Shown piece by piece: positions 36,289 to 47,078 of a DNA stretch of 64,000 nucleotides. Positions within the stretch are counted from its first letter, which is position 1. Each line of letters begins with the position of its first letter. The notes beneath the pieces are model-generated. The model saw nothing but the letters and a program-made list of their open reading frames with translations. It had not been told where the DNA came from and did not search any database. Source of the stretch: Enterococcus cecorum (lineage in GTDB: Bacteria > Bacillota > Bacilli > Lactobacillales > Enterococcaceae); the NCBI RefSeq assembly GCF_023221775.1, contig NZ_JAKUDS010000007.1, positions 27,031 through 91,030 of the forward strand, in the 5' to 3' direction. A program made the position numbers and the translations under genes.

Positions 36289-37158
36289 TTAAGCTTTGTT
36301 AGCTGAACCGAACCAGTCAATGTGTTCTTCAGCATCTTTAACGATAGCTGCTTTACCAGGAGCTAATAATTTACGAGGGTCGAATCCTTTACCTTCTAAA
36401 TCTTTACCAGCTTCGATGTATTCACGAGTAGCTTTAGCAAATGATAATTGGAATTCAGTGTTAACGTTAACTTTAGAAACACCCATTTTAATTGCTTTTT
36501 CGATTTGTTCTTGAGGAATACCTGATCCACCATGTAATACTAATGGTACATCGTGACCTACAGCATCAGCAATTGCTTGTAAGTGATCAAAAGCAAGACC
36601 TTGCCAGTTTTCTGGGTATACACCATGAATGTTACCAATACCACAAGCTAAGAAATCAATACCTGTAGCAACGATTTGTTTACATTCTTCGATATCAGCT
36701 AATTCACCAGCACCGATAACGCCGTCTTCTTCACCACCGATTGAACCAACTTCACATTCTACAGAAACACCTTTAGCATGTGCTTTAGCTACAACATCTT
36801 TAGCTTTTTCTAAGTTTTCTTCAAATGGTAAGTGAGAACCATCAAACATTACTGAAGTATAACCAGCTTCGATACATTCTAAAGCTGCTTCATATGTACC
36901 ATGGTCTAAGTGTAAAACTACTGGTACAGTGATGTTCATTGATTCGATTAAGTTTTCTACTAAGTTTTTAACAACTTTATAGCCACCCATGTATTTAGCA
37001 GCACCCATAGAAGTTTGGATTAAAACTGGAGCATTCTTAGCTTGAGCAGCTTCTAAGAGTGCTTGAGTCCATTCTAAGTTATTTGTGTTGAACGCACCTA
37101 CAGCGTATCCACCTTTACGTGCTGCCTTGAAAATTTCAGTACCTGATACTAATGGCAT
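36289..37158 (-). CDS. fba: Fructose-bisphosphate aldolase, class II
   Basis: Cleaves fructose 1,6-bisphosphate to DHAP and GAP using zinc. 289 residues; zinc and substrate motifs are VVLHLDHGTYEAALECIEAG (His pair), VECEVGSIGGEEDGVIG and PLVLHGGSGIPQEQIEKAI, plus KVNVNTE. AGGAGG lies 7 bases before the ATG. Codon usage is uniformly that of a highly expressed gene. It lies between pyrG and gntR with its own terminator. Confidence 0.97.
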   Translation of the reverse strand: MPLVSGTEIFKAARKGGYAVGAFNTNNLEWTQALLEAAQAKNAPVLIQTSMGAAKYMGGYKVVKNLVENLIESMNITVPVVLHLDHGTYEAALECIEAGYTSVMFDGSHLPFEENLEKAKDVVAKAHAKGVSVECEVGSIGGEEDGVIGAGELADIEECKQIVATGIDFLACGIGNIHGVYPENWQGLAFDHLQAIADAVGHDVPLVLHGGSGIPQEQIEKAIKMGVSKVNVNTEFQLSFAKATREYIEAGKDLEGKGFDPRKLLAPGKAAIVKDAEEHIDWFGSANKA

Positions 37159-37332
37159 AATTAATTCCTCCTAAGTATTAGAAAAACTTTTATTTGTTAA
37201 GCTGTACTTAACCAACACGTATATTTTAGCAAAATTTTTCACGAATTACTAGCATTATCACTAGAAAAATTTAACTTTTTTCAAAAATAACTGAAAAGAA
37301 CAGCTTTCAATTACGAAACATTTTCTGAAAAC

Positions 37333-37370
37333 ACAAGAAAGCACTCGGCTGATATAACTTCGCCGAGTGC
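37333..37370 (-). terminator. pyrG terminator
   Basis: GCACTCGGC pairs with GCCGAGTGC (9 bp, perfect) and is followed by TTTCTTGTGTTTT on the minus strand. Confidence 0.88.
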
Positions 37371-37378
37371 CATACTCA

Positions 37379-38992
<1,614 letters not shown>

Positions 38993-39019
38993 TTACGTGT
39001 TTTCAGGAAGATTCATAAA

Positions 39020-39108
39020 AATAAAAGACGCCCCCTATCCAATCAAAATCAGAATGAATAGGGAGCAATTATTTACACGAATCTGACTCTTAATTTTTAA
39101 GAGTGCCC
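39020..39108 (-). promoter_or_regulatory. pyrG leader: GGGC start and CTP-responsive attenuator
   Basis: The predicted start at 39108 reads GGGCACTC. An intrinsic terminator follows: GCTCCCTAT (39066-39058) with ATAGGGGGC (39038-39030), then GTCTTTTATTTTT. In B. subtilis, low CTP makes polymerase stutter G residues at the identical GGGC start, and the poly-G tail pairs with the pyrimidine-rich 5' arm of the terminator. The CUCCCU arm here fits that mechanism. Confidence 0.85.
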
Positions 39109-39115
39109 AAGCAAT

Positions 39116-39144
39116 ATACTACAGGGTCAAGCAAGAGATGTCAA
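39116..39144 (-). promoter_or_regulatory. pyrG promoter
   Basis: TTGACA (39144-39139), 17-base spacer, TAGTAT (39121-39116), with the first G of GGGC 8 bases downstream. Confidence 0.82.
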
Positions 39145-39275
39145 CTACTTACTGAAAATTTTCTTTATTTATTCTCTCTGCTTAGAAAATGATTCCTTCA
39201 AATTCTTCGACAATCATTTGTTTTAGCGGTTGATGCTTTTCAATTGCCTCTCCATTGCCCCCTTAATGGCTAAAA

Positions 39276-39316
39276 TCAAAAAACAAACCGTTGGAAACAT
39301 TGCGCCCCAACGGTTT
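39276..39316 (-). terminator. glnRA terminator
   Basis: AAACCGTTGG pairs with CCAACGGTTT and is followed by GTTTTTTG on the minus strand. Confidence 0.85.
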
Positions 39317-39325
39317 ATTTTCATC

Positions 39326-40666
39326 TTAGTATAATTCTAAATATTGTTCTCTTTCCCATTCTGAAACAGTTTGTCTAAATGATGCCCATTCCATACGTTT
39401 TGCTTCAACAAAGTTAGAGAAGATGTGTTGACCTAAAGCATCTACCATTACAGGGTCTACACGCAATTCTTTAATCGCATTGTGTAATGTAGAAGGAAGA
39501 TCTTTAATTAAAGCTTCTGCGCGTTCTTCTTCATTCATGATGTAGATGTTGCGGTCTACTGCTGGTGGTGGTGTCAATTCACGAGTGATACCATCTAATC
39601 CAGCTTCTAATAATACCGCCATTGCTAAATATGGGTTAGCAGCTGGGTCCACTGAACGTAATTCTAAACGAGTAGATAAACCACGTGATTCTGGCACACG
39701 AATTAATGGTGAACGGTTGCGGCCTGACCAAGCTACATATACAGGCGCTTCATAACCAGGAACTAAACGTTTGTATGAGTTAACGGTTGGGTTACATACT
39801 GCTGTAAACGCACGCGCATGCTCCATTAATCCACCTAAGAAGTGATAAGCTGTTTGGCTTAATTGTAATGGACCTTCTGGATCAAAGAAGACGTTTTGAT
39901 TATCTTTGAACAAGGACATATTGCAGTGCATACCTGAACCATTGATACCAAATAAAGGTTTTGGCATAAAAGTAGCATGTAAGCCGTGTTTACGAGCAAT
40001 TGTTTTAACCACTAATTTAAAGGTTTGGATATTATCACAAGCTTCGATAACGTCAGCATATTTGAAGTCAATTTCATGTTGACCAGGAGCTACTTCGTGG
40101 TGAGATGCTTCTACTTCAAATCCTAAACTTTCTAACTCTAACACAATATCACGACGGCAATTTTCGCCTAAGTCAGTTGGCGCAAAATCAAAGTAGCCAC
40201 CTTTATCGTTCAATGTCTTTGTTACTTTACCATCTTCATCAAGTTTGAATAAGAAGAATTCTGGTTCAGGTCCTAAGTTAAAGGATGTGAATCCCATTTC
40301 CTGCATATGTTTTAAAGCACGTTTTAAGTTACCACGAGGATCACCAGCAAATGGCGTACCATCTGGATTATAAATATCACAGATTAAACGAGCTACTTTT
40401 CCATGTTCACTTTCCCATGGGAAGATCATCCATGTGGATAAATCTGGATATAAATACATGTCACTTTCTTCAATACGTACAAAACCTTCAATAGATGAAC
40501 CATCGAACATCATTTTATTTTCTAATACTTTGTTTAATTGACTGACTGGAACTTCAACGTTTTTGATTGTACCCATGATATCAGTGAACATCAAGCGTAA
40601 GAAACGTACATTCTCGTCTTTTGCGATGCGTTTGATATCTTCTACAGTATAATTTGCTTTTGCCAT
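39326..40666 (-). CDS. glnA: Glutamine synthetase, type I-alpha
   Basis: Makes glutamine from glutamate, ammonia and ATP. 446 residues, the length of the feedback-inhibited Firmicutes form, which lacks the adenylylation insertion. Visible are [33 protein letters not shown] (metal Glu), [15 protein letters not shown] and NRSPLIRVP. Downstream of glnR (43 bases), in the classical glnRA operon; feedback-inhibited GlnA also acts as chaperone for GlnR in Bacillus. Confidence 0.97.
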   Translation of the reverse strand: MAKANYTVEDIKRIAKDENVRFLRLMFTDIMGTIKNVEVPVSQLNKVLENKMMFDGSSIEGFVRIEESDMYLYPDLSTWMIFPWESEHGKVARLICDIYNPDGTPFAGDPRGNLKRALKHMQEMGFTSFNLGPEPEFFLFKLDEDGKVTKTLNDKGGYFDFAPTDLGENCRRDIVLELESLGFEVEASHHEVAPGQHEIDFKYADVIEACDNIQTFKLVVKTIARKHGLHATFMPKPLFGINGSGMHCNMSLFKDNQNVFFDPEGPLQLSQTAYHFLGGLMEHARAFTAVCNPTVNSYKRLVPGYEAPVYVAWSGRNRSPLIRVPESRGLSTRLELRSVDPAANPYLAMAVLLEAGLDGITRELTPPPAVDRNIYIMNEEERAEALIKDLPSTLHNAIKELRVDPVMVDALGQHIFSNFVEAKRMEWASFRQTVSEWEREQYLELY

Positions 40667-40709
40667 AATATCCCGCCTTTATTTTTCTACTCTTTTTATT
40701 TCCACAGCA

Positions 40710-41093
40710 TCACATCATACGATTGTTCTGCTGATATGGATGATTTTGATTTAAACGACTTTGTGTCATCATTTCATCATAAAAAATTCTTCTGACATCA
40801 TTATCGGTAAGTGGCTGCTTGGCTTTTTCTGCTTGTTTTTCTTTTTGCTTCATTTCATACATCCGCTTGATACCAGCCATATTTAAGCCATCTGCTAAGT
40901 AATCTTTAATCTCTAACAATACATCAATATCATTTAGTGAAAAGAGGCGTCGATTGCCCTCACTTCTAGCTGGTTTAATCAACTCTTGTTCTTCATAATA
41001 TCGAATTTGTCTAGCTGAGAGGTCGGTTAACTTCATCACCGTTCCGATTGGGAAAACAGATAGGCTTCTTCTTAATTCTTTTTCTCCCATCAT
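40710..41093 (-). CDS. glnR: GlnR, MerR-family nitrogen repressor
   Basis: Represses glnRA and other nitrogen genes when glutamine is high. 127 residues: MerR winged helix (FPIGTVMKLTDLSARQIRYYEEQELIKP, quoted here in part; HTH near residues 17-40), then a dimerisation helix and the C-terminal tail that makes DNA binding dependent on GlnA. AAAGGAGGGG precedes two adjacent ATGs at 41093 and 41090. A GlnR operator lies upstream of the promoter. Confidence 0.95.
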   Translation of the reverse strand: MMGEKELRRSLSVFPIGTVMKLTDLSARQIRYYEEQELIKPARSEGNRRLFSLNDIDVLLEIKDYLADGLNMAGIKRMYEMKQKEKQAEKAKQPLTDNDVRRIFYDEMMTQSRLNQNHPYQQNNRMM

Positions 41094-41139
41094 ACCCCTC
41101 CTTTAAACTGTTGTTAGTATTTTCTGAAAACTTATCCAT

Positions 41140-41168
41140 ACTATATCAAGTTCGGAAATACTTGTCAA
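41140..41168 (-). promoter_or_regulatory. glnRA promoter
   Basis: TTGACA (41168-41163), 17-base spacer, TATAGT (41145-41140). Confidence 0.88.
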
Positions 41169-41175
41169 CCTCTTA

Positions 41176-41192
41176 TGTAAGAAAACCTCACA
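41176..41192. promoter_or_regulatory. GlnR/TnrA operator
   Basis: TGTAAGAAAACCTCACA matches TGTNA-N7-TNACA exactly and sits 8 bases upstream of the -35 of glnRA. Confidence 0.88.
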
Positions 41193-41335
41193 TGAAATCG
41201 AAAAAATTTTAAAAATTAACAAAAACGCTATTTTTATAGCATTTCGAATCCAAAAATATTTTTTTATTCTATTCATATCCATCTAAAATATTGAACATTA
41301 TTTGTATAGACCATTTATATTGTTCAGATAATGAT

Positions 41336-41376
41336 TTAAAAAATAGCCAAAACCGGTAAAATTTTCCGATTTTGGC
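41336..41376 (-). terminator. Terminator of the orf-miaA-hflX operon
   Basis: GCCAAAATCGG pairs with CCGGTTTTGGC (one wobble), followed by TATTTTTT on the minus strand. The spacer from 41193 to 41335 holds nothing else I can identify. Confidence 0.85.
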
Positions 41377-41383
41377 CTAGCAA

Positions 41384-42598
41384 TTATTTTGGACGAAATC
41401 CGCAAATGATATATTTCTGTTTTTCCTCGTCATAATCTTGTGAGGTAACAATTGTTTCACGCTTATACTTATAAATTTCACTGGCTTGATTATCTGCTAA
41501 TTCAACGATAAATGGATCAAATTGCTCCATTAGTTGTTGCTTAATTGCTTGCATCAGCGCTTCTTTTCCTTTACTACTCTTCGCTGAGATACAAACATTT
41601 GGAAAAAGCGTCGGCACAAATTCTTCTTCCTTCATTAAATCGGCCTTATTATATACGGTTAAAACAGGAATATCCATAATATCCAGCTGTTGCATCAAAT
41701 CAAAAACCGTTTTTTCATGCAAAAGGCGATTCTTAGCAGAAGCATCGACTACATGAAGTAAAAAATCCATGGACTTACTTTCTTCTAATGTCGATTGAAA
41801 CGCATCGATTAATTGCGTTGGTAAATCTTGAATAAAACCAACAGTATCGGTAATCGTCATTTCAAACCCTTCAGGAAGTCGCCATTTTTTGGTTAAAGGA
41901 TCTAGAGTAGCAAAAAGTTGATCTTGCTCATAAGTATTGGCAGCAGTAAGAATATTCATAATTGTAGATTTTCCTGCATTCGTATAACCAATTAAACCAA
42001 TTTGATAAACTTGTTTATCCTTGCGTCGTTCACGAGTCCGCTCTCTATGTTGTTTGACTTCTTTTAACTCATTTTTAATTTGTGTAATTTTATTGCGGAT
42101 ATGTCGACGATCCACTTCTAGTTTTGTTTCTCCAGGACCTCGTGTACCAATTCCCCCACCTAATCGTGACATGGAAGCACCCATTCCAGTTAAGCGTGGC
42201 AATAAATATTCTAGCTGGGCAAGTGAGACTTGTAATTTTCCCTCTTTGGAACGCGCCCGAATCGCAAAAATATCTAAAATGAGTTGCACCCGGTCTAATA
42301 CTCTAACACCCAATTCTTCTGTTAAGGTTTGTCCTTGACGAGGCGTTAATTCATGATTAAATATCACTAAATTCGCCTCATATGCATCAACGAGTTGTTT
42401 TAATTCTTCAAGTTTTCCTTTTCCTAAAATTGTTTGACGATCTATTTGTGGGCGTTTCTGTTTCATGATGAAGACAATTTCACCCTCTGCTGTTTTCGTT
42501 AATCCTCGTAATTCATCCATCGAGGTATCAAAAATAGCGAAATTTTCTTCTGTTTCCACACCAACTAAAATTACTTTATCTTTTTCTTGCTCAGGCAT
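41384..42598 (-). CDS. hflX: HflX GTPase, ribosome-splitting factor
   Basis: HflX binds stalled or hibernating 70S ribosomes and splits them under heat or antibiotic stress. About 404 residues: N-terminal HflX domain, a coiled linker (RHIRNKITQIKNELKEVKQH), then the G domain with GYTNAGKST (G1), DTVGFI (G3) and NKAD (G4). ATG 42598 is used because AGAGGTG lies 6 bases before it; the ATG at 42637 inside the miaA end has no ribosome site. It overlaps the end of miaA only if the earlier start is used. Confidence 0.95.
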   Translation of the reverse strand: MPEQEKDKVILVGVETEENFAIFDTSMDELRGLTKTAEGEIVFIMKQKRPQIDRQTILGKGKLEELKQLVDAYEANLVIFNHELTPRQGQTLTEELGVRVLDRVQLILDIFAIRARSKEGKLQVSLAQLEYLLPRLTGMGASMSRLGGGIGTRGPGETKLEVDRRHIRNKITQIKNELKEVKQHRERTRERRKDKQVYQIGLIGYTNAGKSTIMNILTAANTYEQDQLFATLDPLTKKWRLPEGFEMTITDTVGFIQDLPTQLIDAFQSTLEESKSMDFLLHVVDASAKNRLLHEKTVFDLMQQLDIMDIPVLTVYNKADLMKEEEFVPTLFPNVCISAKSSKGKEALMQAIKQQLMEQFDPFIVELADNQASEIYKYKRETIVTSQDYDEEKQKYIICGFRPK

Positions 42599-42615
42599 CC
42601 TTTTCACCTCTACTT

Positions 42616-43533
42616 TTACACTTCTTTTGTTAGCCATTCAGCAACTTCTTTTTCAAGTTTGGCTATATTTTCTGGATATAAAACCAAATCCATCCATTTC
42701 AGATTCATCCGATTTCGAAACCATGTGAGTTGCCTTTTAGCATACCGACGAGAATTTTGCTGAATAGCCGCAACAACATCATCTAATGTCGCATTTCCCT
42801 CAAAATAGGGTAAGAATTCTTTATAACCTATTCCTTTAGCTGCCTGACTTTCTGGATAAGCTAAAATAAACTGTGCTTCTTCTTCCAAACCGGCTTGCAT
42901 CATCAATTCTACCCGTTGATTGATTCGCTCATATAATAAAGCACGATCAGTATTTAGACAAACACCAAAAGTATCATATATTTCCTGATGATCCGCTTGC
43001 TCAAATATACTTTGCTGACTAAGCTCATAAACTTCAAGTGCACGAATTACTTTACGGACATTACGATAATCAATCTTTTCAGCAGCCAGACTGTCCACCT
43101 GAGCTAATTTTTGCCACAATGCTTGCGAGCCAAATTCTTCAGCATATTCTTGATATTTTTGCCGAATCACTCCATCGGTTTCTTCCTGTACCCCTAACTG
43201 ATAATCTTCCAATAGCGCTTGTAAATACAGACCTGTCCCACCTACGATAATGGGTAAATGCCCACGAGCTGTAATTTCTATTATTTTTTGTTTTGCTAAT
43301 TGCTTAAATTCAGCGACATTAAACCCTTCTGTTACCGTTTTGATATCTAGTAAGTGGTGAACAATCCCGGACATTTCTTCCTTCGTTACTTTTGCCGTTC
43401 CGATATCTAGCCCTTTATAGACCTGCATGGAATCACCATTGATAATTTCACCATTAAATTTCTGGGCCAACTCGATACTAAGCGCAGTTTTTCCCACCGC
43501 AGTAGGTCCTGCAATGACTATAATTTTTTCCAT
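42616..43533 (-). CDS. miaA: MiaA, tRNA dimethylallyltransferase
   Basis: Transfers a dimethylallyl group to A37 of UNN-decoding tRNAs. 305 residues with P-loop IAGPTAVGKTALS (residues 7-19), NGDSMQVYKGLDIGTAK, VGGTGLYLQALL and the C-terminal AIQQNSRRYAKRQLTWFRN, all standard. AAAGGAAAG precedes the ATG. It lies 11 bases after an uncharacterised membrane-protein gene and 17 bases before hflX. Confidence 0.96.
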   Translation of the reverse strand: MEKIIVIAGPTAVGKTALSIELAQKFNGEIINGDSMQVYKGLDIGTAKVTKEEMSGIVHHLLDIKTVTEGFNVAEFKQLAKQKIIEITARGHLPIIVGGTGLYLQALLEDYQLGVQEETDGVIRQKYQEYAEEFGSQALWQKLAQVDSLAAEKIDYRNVRKVIRALEVYELSQQSIFEQADHQEIYDTFGVCLNTDRALLYERINQRVELMMQAGLEEEAQFILAYPESQAAKGIGYKEFLPYFEGNATLDDVVAAIQQNSRRYAKRQLTWFRNRMNLKWMDLVLYPENIAKLEKEVAEWLTKEV

Positions 43534-43544
43534 TCCACTTTCCT

Positions 43545-44078
43545 TTACAATGTTTTTGAAAAATATGCCAGTGGTTTATCCGTCAGCTGTTTCATTTGAA
43601 TTTTTCGCTCATAGATTAGTTCTGTCAGTTCATCTGAAAATTGTTCTAAAACAACTCGTCCCCCTTTATATGCATAAGCACCAAATTGGACCGTTTCTTC
43701 AGGAGTTAAAACCACTTTTCTCGTCGCGATTTTTTGAAAAAATTCATCCAAAATATGATTAGGTAGATAAAAACTATTGGTTGAAGCAAATGATTGCAAG
43801 TATACATAATCATCAATCGTAATATAGCAGTCATCAAATGCGTCAAAACTTACATATTTATCCATCATCACAACTCGTTTTTCAAGCAATTCACGAATTT
43901 TTTTATTGAGTAACACTAATAATTCAATTTCTTTTACTTTATGTTCTAGCATACGTGTTTTTACTTGGCGCCTTTCATCATATCTTACACGTAAACTATT
44001 GGTAATTAAGACAATCACAGCGCCTAAGATAACACCGATAAACGCAGAAATAACTTCATTTAAAGCAATCCATTTCAT
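43545..44078 (-). CDS. Uncharacterised N-terminally anchored membrane protein
   Basis: I do not recognise the family. 177 residues: one membrane helix near the N terminus (AFIGVILGAVIVLITNSL), then a basic, coiled-coil-like helix (RYDERRQVKTRMLEHKVKEIELLVLLNKKIREL, in part) and a helical cytosolic region rich in aromatic residues. It resembles the general pattern of small membrane-tethered helical proteins of phage or plasmid origin but nothing specific. First gene of the operon with miaA and hflX, with AGAGGAT before the ATG. Confidence 0.75.
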   Translation of the reverse strand: MKWIALNEVISAFIGVILGAVIVLITNSLRVRYDERRQVKTRMLEHKVKEIELLVLLNKKIRELLEKRVVMMDKYVSFDAFDDCYITIDDYVYLQSFASTNSFYLPNHILDEFFQKIATRKVVLTPEETVQFGAYAYKGGRVVLEQFSDELTELIYERKIQMKQLTDKPLAYFSKTL

Positions 44079-44118
44079 TTGATTCTATCCTCTTTTTTTC
44101 TGATTGATTCTAAAATTA

Positions 44119-44147
44119 ATTATAGCATAAAGCGATAATTTCACCAA
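44119..44147 (-). promoter_or_regulatory. Promoter of the orf-miaA-hflX operon
   Basis: TTGGTG (44147-44142), 17-base spacer, TATAAT (44124-44119). Back to back with the clpP promoter. Confidence 0.7.
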
Positions 44148-44157
44148 AAGCAATTTA

Positions 44158-44174
44158 TTTGACCTTTATTGACC
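44158..44174. promoter_or_regulatory. CtsR operator at clpP
   Basis: On the minus strand GGTCAATAAAGGTCAAA matches the CtsR heptad repeat RGTCAAANANRGTCAAA with one mismatch. It covers the clpP -35. Confidence 0.88.
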
Positions 44175-44187
44175 AAATGTGTATACT
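44159..44187 (+). promoter_or_regulatory. clpP promoter
   Basis: TTGACC (44159-44164), 17-base spacer, TATACT (44182-44187), overlapped by the CtsR box. Confidence 0.82.
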
Positions 44188-44276
44188 TCATATTAGCAAT
44201 TTACCAAAAGATTTGCTAAAATAAGGTAAATGAATTTATGAACAACGATTCTTTCGTTTTAAAGGAGGATGTTAGG

Positions 44277-44870
44277 ATGAACTTAATTCCTACAGTTATT
44301 GAACAATCATCTCGTGGCGAACGTGCGTATGATATCTACTCTCGTCTGCTAAAAGACCGTATTATTATGTTAAGTGGTCCAGTCACAGATGATTTAGCCA
44401 ATTCTATTATTTCACAATTACTATTCCTAGATGCCCAAGATTCAGAAAAAGACATCTACCTATACATCAATTCCCCTGGTGGAAGCGTAACTGCGGGCTT
44501 AGCGATTTATGATACAATGAATTTCGTAAAAGCAGATGTACAAACAATCGTTATGGGAATGGCTGCTTCTATGGGTAGTTTCTTACTAACAGCTGGTACA
44601 AAAGGGAAACGATTTGCTTTACCAAACGCCGAAATTATGATTCACCAACCACTAGGAGGCGCACAAGGTCAAGCAACTGAAATTGAAATTGCAGCTCGTC
44701 ATATCTTGAAGACTCGTGAACGATTAAATAAAATCTTGGCCGAACGTACTGGTCAACCAATTGAAGTTATCGAAAAAGATACTGACCGTGATAACTTTAT
44801 GACTGCGCAAGAAGCGAAAGACTATGGTTTAATTGACGAAATCATGGTAAGTAGTAAAAATTTAAAATAA
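44277..44870 (+). CDS. clpP: ClpP protease proteolytic subunit
   Basis: Tetradecameric serine protease working with ClpC/ClpE/ClpX. 197 residues with catalytic Ser98 ([10 protein letters not shown]), His123 (MIHQPLGG) and Asp172 (DTDRDNFM), and the N-terminal [23 protein letters not shown] 44277 is used: AAAGGAGG lies upstream, and the 13-codon extension from ATG 44238 would translate through that site. Controlled by CtsR. Confidence 0.97.
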   Translation: MNLIPTVIEQSSRGERAYDIYSRLLKDRIIMLSGPVTDDLANSIISQLLFLDAQDSEKDIYLYINSPGGSVTAGLAIYDTMNFVKADVQTIVMGMAASMGSFLLTAGTKGKRFALPNAEIMIHQPLGGAQGQATEIEIAARHILKTRERLNKILAERTGQPIEVIEKDTDRDNFMTAQEAKDYGLIDEIMVSSKNLK

Positions 44871-44890
44871 TCTTATGAACGGATATTTAT

Positions 44891-44926
44891 CGACGCTTTC
44901 TACATTTTCTAGAATGCGTCGTTTTT
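44891..44926 (+). terminator. clpP terminator
   Basis: CGACGC (44891-44896) and TTCTA pair with TAGAA and GCGTCG (44916-44921), followed by TTTTTCTTTT. Confidence 0.82.
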
Positions 44927-45015
44927 CTTTTAAAGATTTTTCTTACATTAAGCCTTAGTTCCTATACTTATTTTTATTTGTATGGTAAAATAATCATTAG
45001 TGCAAAACGATATGT

Positions 45016-45107
45016 AAGCTATTGTTGGAAGTGAATACGAGACTTTCAATTCTACTTAGCCCCGTTGCTAGGAGATGGAACAATGGCTTTGAATAAAAAA
45101 TAAAGCC
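45016..45107 (+). ncRNA. Candidate structured leader RNA of rpoY-rnjA
   Basis: AAGCTATTGTT (45016-45026) can pair over 11 bp (one G-U) with AACAATGGCTT (45079-45089). The 52 bases enclosed contain a TAGC/GCTA hairpin and a GAAGT/ACTTTC hairpin. GGCTTT (45085-45090) can alternatively pair with AAAGCC (45102-45107), so two exclusive folds exist. An extended -10 (TGGTAAAAT, 44983-44991) lies upstream. I cannot match it to a known riboswitch class. Confidence 0.5.
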
Positions 45108-45139
45108 TCGAGCTTAAAATAGAACAAAGGAGACTATTC

Positions 45140-45352
45140 ATGATTTACAAAGTATTTTATCAAGAAACAAAAGACCGTAACCCAAAAAGAGAGCAAACTA
45201 GATCTCTTTATCTAGAAGCAGATAGCGAAGTAGTTGCTCGTCAATTAATTGAAGACCATACCCCATACAACATCGAATACATCCAATTATTAGAAGGCAA
45301 TCATTTAGCTTATGAACAAGAAAATGCTGACTTCAAATTGATGGAGTTTTAA
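45140..45352 (+). CDS. rpoY: RNA polymerase epsilon subunit
   Basis: Small auxiliary subunit of Firmicutes RNA polymerase (YkzG, DUF1447). 70 residues beginning [20 protein letters not shown] and including SLYLEAD and [18 protein letters not shown], with the fold resembling phage T7 Gp2. AAAGGAGA precedes ATG. The stop is one base before rnjA, the conserved pairing in this group. Confidence 0.96.
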   Translation: MIYKVFYQETKDRNPKREQTRSLYLEADSEVVARQLIEDHTPYNIEYIQLLEGNHLAYEQENADFKLMEF

Positions 45353-45353
45353 G

Positions 45354-47033
45354 ATGAAAGTCAATCTTAAAAACAACGAAACGGGTGTTTTTGCGATTGG
45401 TGGTTTAGGTGAAATCGGAAAAAACTGTTATGGGGTGCAATTCCAAGATGAGATTCTTTTGATAGATGCCGGAATTAAATTCCCTGAAGATGAGCTTCTT
45501 GGCATTGATTATGTCATTTCCGATTACAGTTACATCGTACAAAATATCCAAAAGGTAAAAGGCTTGATTATCACTCATGGTCATGAAGATCATATTGGTG
45601 GTATCCCATATCTTTTACGTCAGGCTAATATCCCGATTTATGCTGGGCCATTGGCATTAGCATTAATTACGAATAAACTTGAAGAACACGGTTTACTTCG
45701 CGATGCTAAATTAACAGAAATCAACGAAGATACTGTCATACGTTTTCGTAAAACTTCTGTTAGCTTCTTTAGAACAACCCATAGTATCCCCGATGCCTTA
45801 GGTGTAGTTGTCAAGACTCCTTCTGGTAACATTGTTGCCACCGGTGATTTTAAATTTGATTTTACGCCTGTTGGTGAACCCGCCAATTTGCATCGCATGG
45901 CTAAAATTGGGGAAGAAGGCGTACTTTGCTTACTATCAGATAGTACCAATGCTGAAATTCCTACCTTTACAAAGTCTGAACAGACAATTGGGGATTCCAT
46001 TATTAAGATTGTAGAAAAAATTGAAGGACGCATTATTTTTGCAAGTTTCGCTTCCAATATTTTCCGTTTACAACAAGCTGCTGATGCTGCGGTAGCTACC
46101 GGAAGAAAAATTGCGGTCTTTGGTCGAAGCATGGAAAATGCCATTGTGAATGGGCAAAAATTAGGTTATATCAAAGTTCCAAAAGGGACATTTATTGATG
46201 CAAGTGAATTAAATCAATTACCTGCAAGTCAAACCATGATTTTATGTACCGGATCGCAAGGAGAACCAATGGCGGCATTAAGTCGAATCGCAAATGGTAC
46301 GCATCGTCAAATCAGTATTCATCCAGATGATACAGTTATCTTTTCGAGTTCCCCAATTCCTGGGAATACAACAAGTGTAAACCATCTAATCAATTTATTA
46401 CTTGAAGCTGGTGCCAATGTCATTCATGGTAAATTAAACAATATCCATACTTCTGGTCACGGTGGTCAAGAAGAGCAAAAATTAATGTTACGTTTAATGA
46501 AGCCAAAATTCTTTATGCCAGTGCATGGAGAATTCCGCATGTTGAAAATTCACACACAATTAGCACAAGCAACAGGCGTTCCTAAAGAAAATTGTTTCAT
46601 AATGGAAAATGGCGATATGCTAGCACTAACTAGTGATAGCGCAAGATTAGCTGGACATTTCCATGCAGGAGATGTCTATGTTGACGGTAGTGGGATTGGT
46701 GACATCGGTAATGTTGTCTTACGTGATCGCCAAATCCTTTCTGAAGAGGGTCTGGTGCTGATAGTGGTCACTGTCGATTTGGAAAAACGCGAATTATTAG
46801 CAGGACCTGATATCTTGTCACGAGGATTTATCTATATGCGTGAGTCTGGAGAAATGATTAGTGAAGCACAAGGAATCTTGTATGAAGCCGTTATGGAAGC
46901 TTTCAATCAAGAACAACCTATCAGCGAACATCAATTACGCGAAATCTTAACCGATGCTATTGAACCCTATCTATATGAAAAAACACGTCGTAACCCAATG
47001 ATTTTAGCAATGATTATGACGCCAGATAAATAA
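45354..47033 (+). CDS. rnjA: Ribonuclease J1
   Basis: RNase J1 is the 5'-to-3' exo- and endoribonuclease central to mRNA turnover and rRNA maturation. 559 residues: MBL domain with HGHEDHIGG (residues 75-83), beta-CASP domain with the [17 protein letters not shown] segment, and [15 protein letters not shown] near 390-405; then the C-terminal domain. Directly coupled to rpoY (1-base gap). Confidence 0.97.
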   Translation: MKVNLKNNETGVFAIGGLGEIGKNCYGVQFQDEILLIDAGIKFPEDELLGIDYVISDYSYIVQNIQKVKGLIITHGHEDHIGGIPYLLRQANIPIYAGPLALALITNKLEEHGLLRDAKLTEINEDTVIRFRKTSVSFFRTTHSIPDALGVVVKTPSGNIVATGDFKFDFTPVGEPANLHRMAKIGEEGVLCLLSDSTNAEIPTFTKSEQTIGDSIIKIVEKIEGRIIFASFASNIFRLQQAADAAVATGRKIAVFGRSMENAIVNGQKLGYIKVPKGTFIDASELNQLPASQTMILCTGSQGEPMAALSRIANGTHRQISIHPDDTVIFSSSPIPGNTTSVNHLINLLLEAGANVIHGKLNNIHTSGHGGQEEQKLMLRLMKPKFFMPVHGEFRMLKIHTQLAQATGVPKENCFIMENGDMLALTSDSARLAGHFHAGDVYVDGSGIGDIGNVVLRDRQILSEEGLVLIVVTVDLEKRELLAGPDILSRGFIYMRESGEMISEAQGILYEAVMEAFNQEQPISEHQLREILTDAIEPYLYEKTRRNPMILAMIMTPDK

Positions 47034-47039
47034 GTAAAC

Positions 47040-47078
47040 AATCGGGTCAGGAAAAAAGAATCCTAACCCGATTTTTTT
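47040..47078 (+). terminator. rnjA terminator
   Basis: AATCGGGTCAGGA pairs with TCCTAACCCGATT (one mismatch) and seven T follow. It overlaps the radC stop. Confidence 0.9.

Noticed and set aside
44238..44276. N-terminal extension of ClpP from ATG 44238
   Set aside because: The extension would translate through the AAAGGAGG ribosome site, and 197 residues is the normal length.
45405..46144. Minus-strand ORFs inside rnjA, and similar shadows within groEL, fba, pyrG and valS
   Set aside because: They lie opposite strongly conserved genes and have no independent support.
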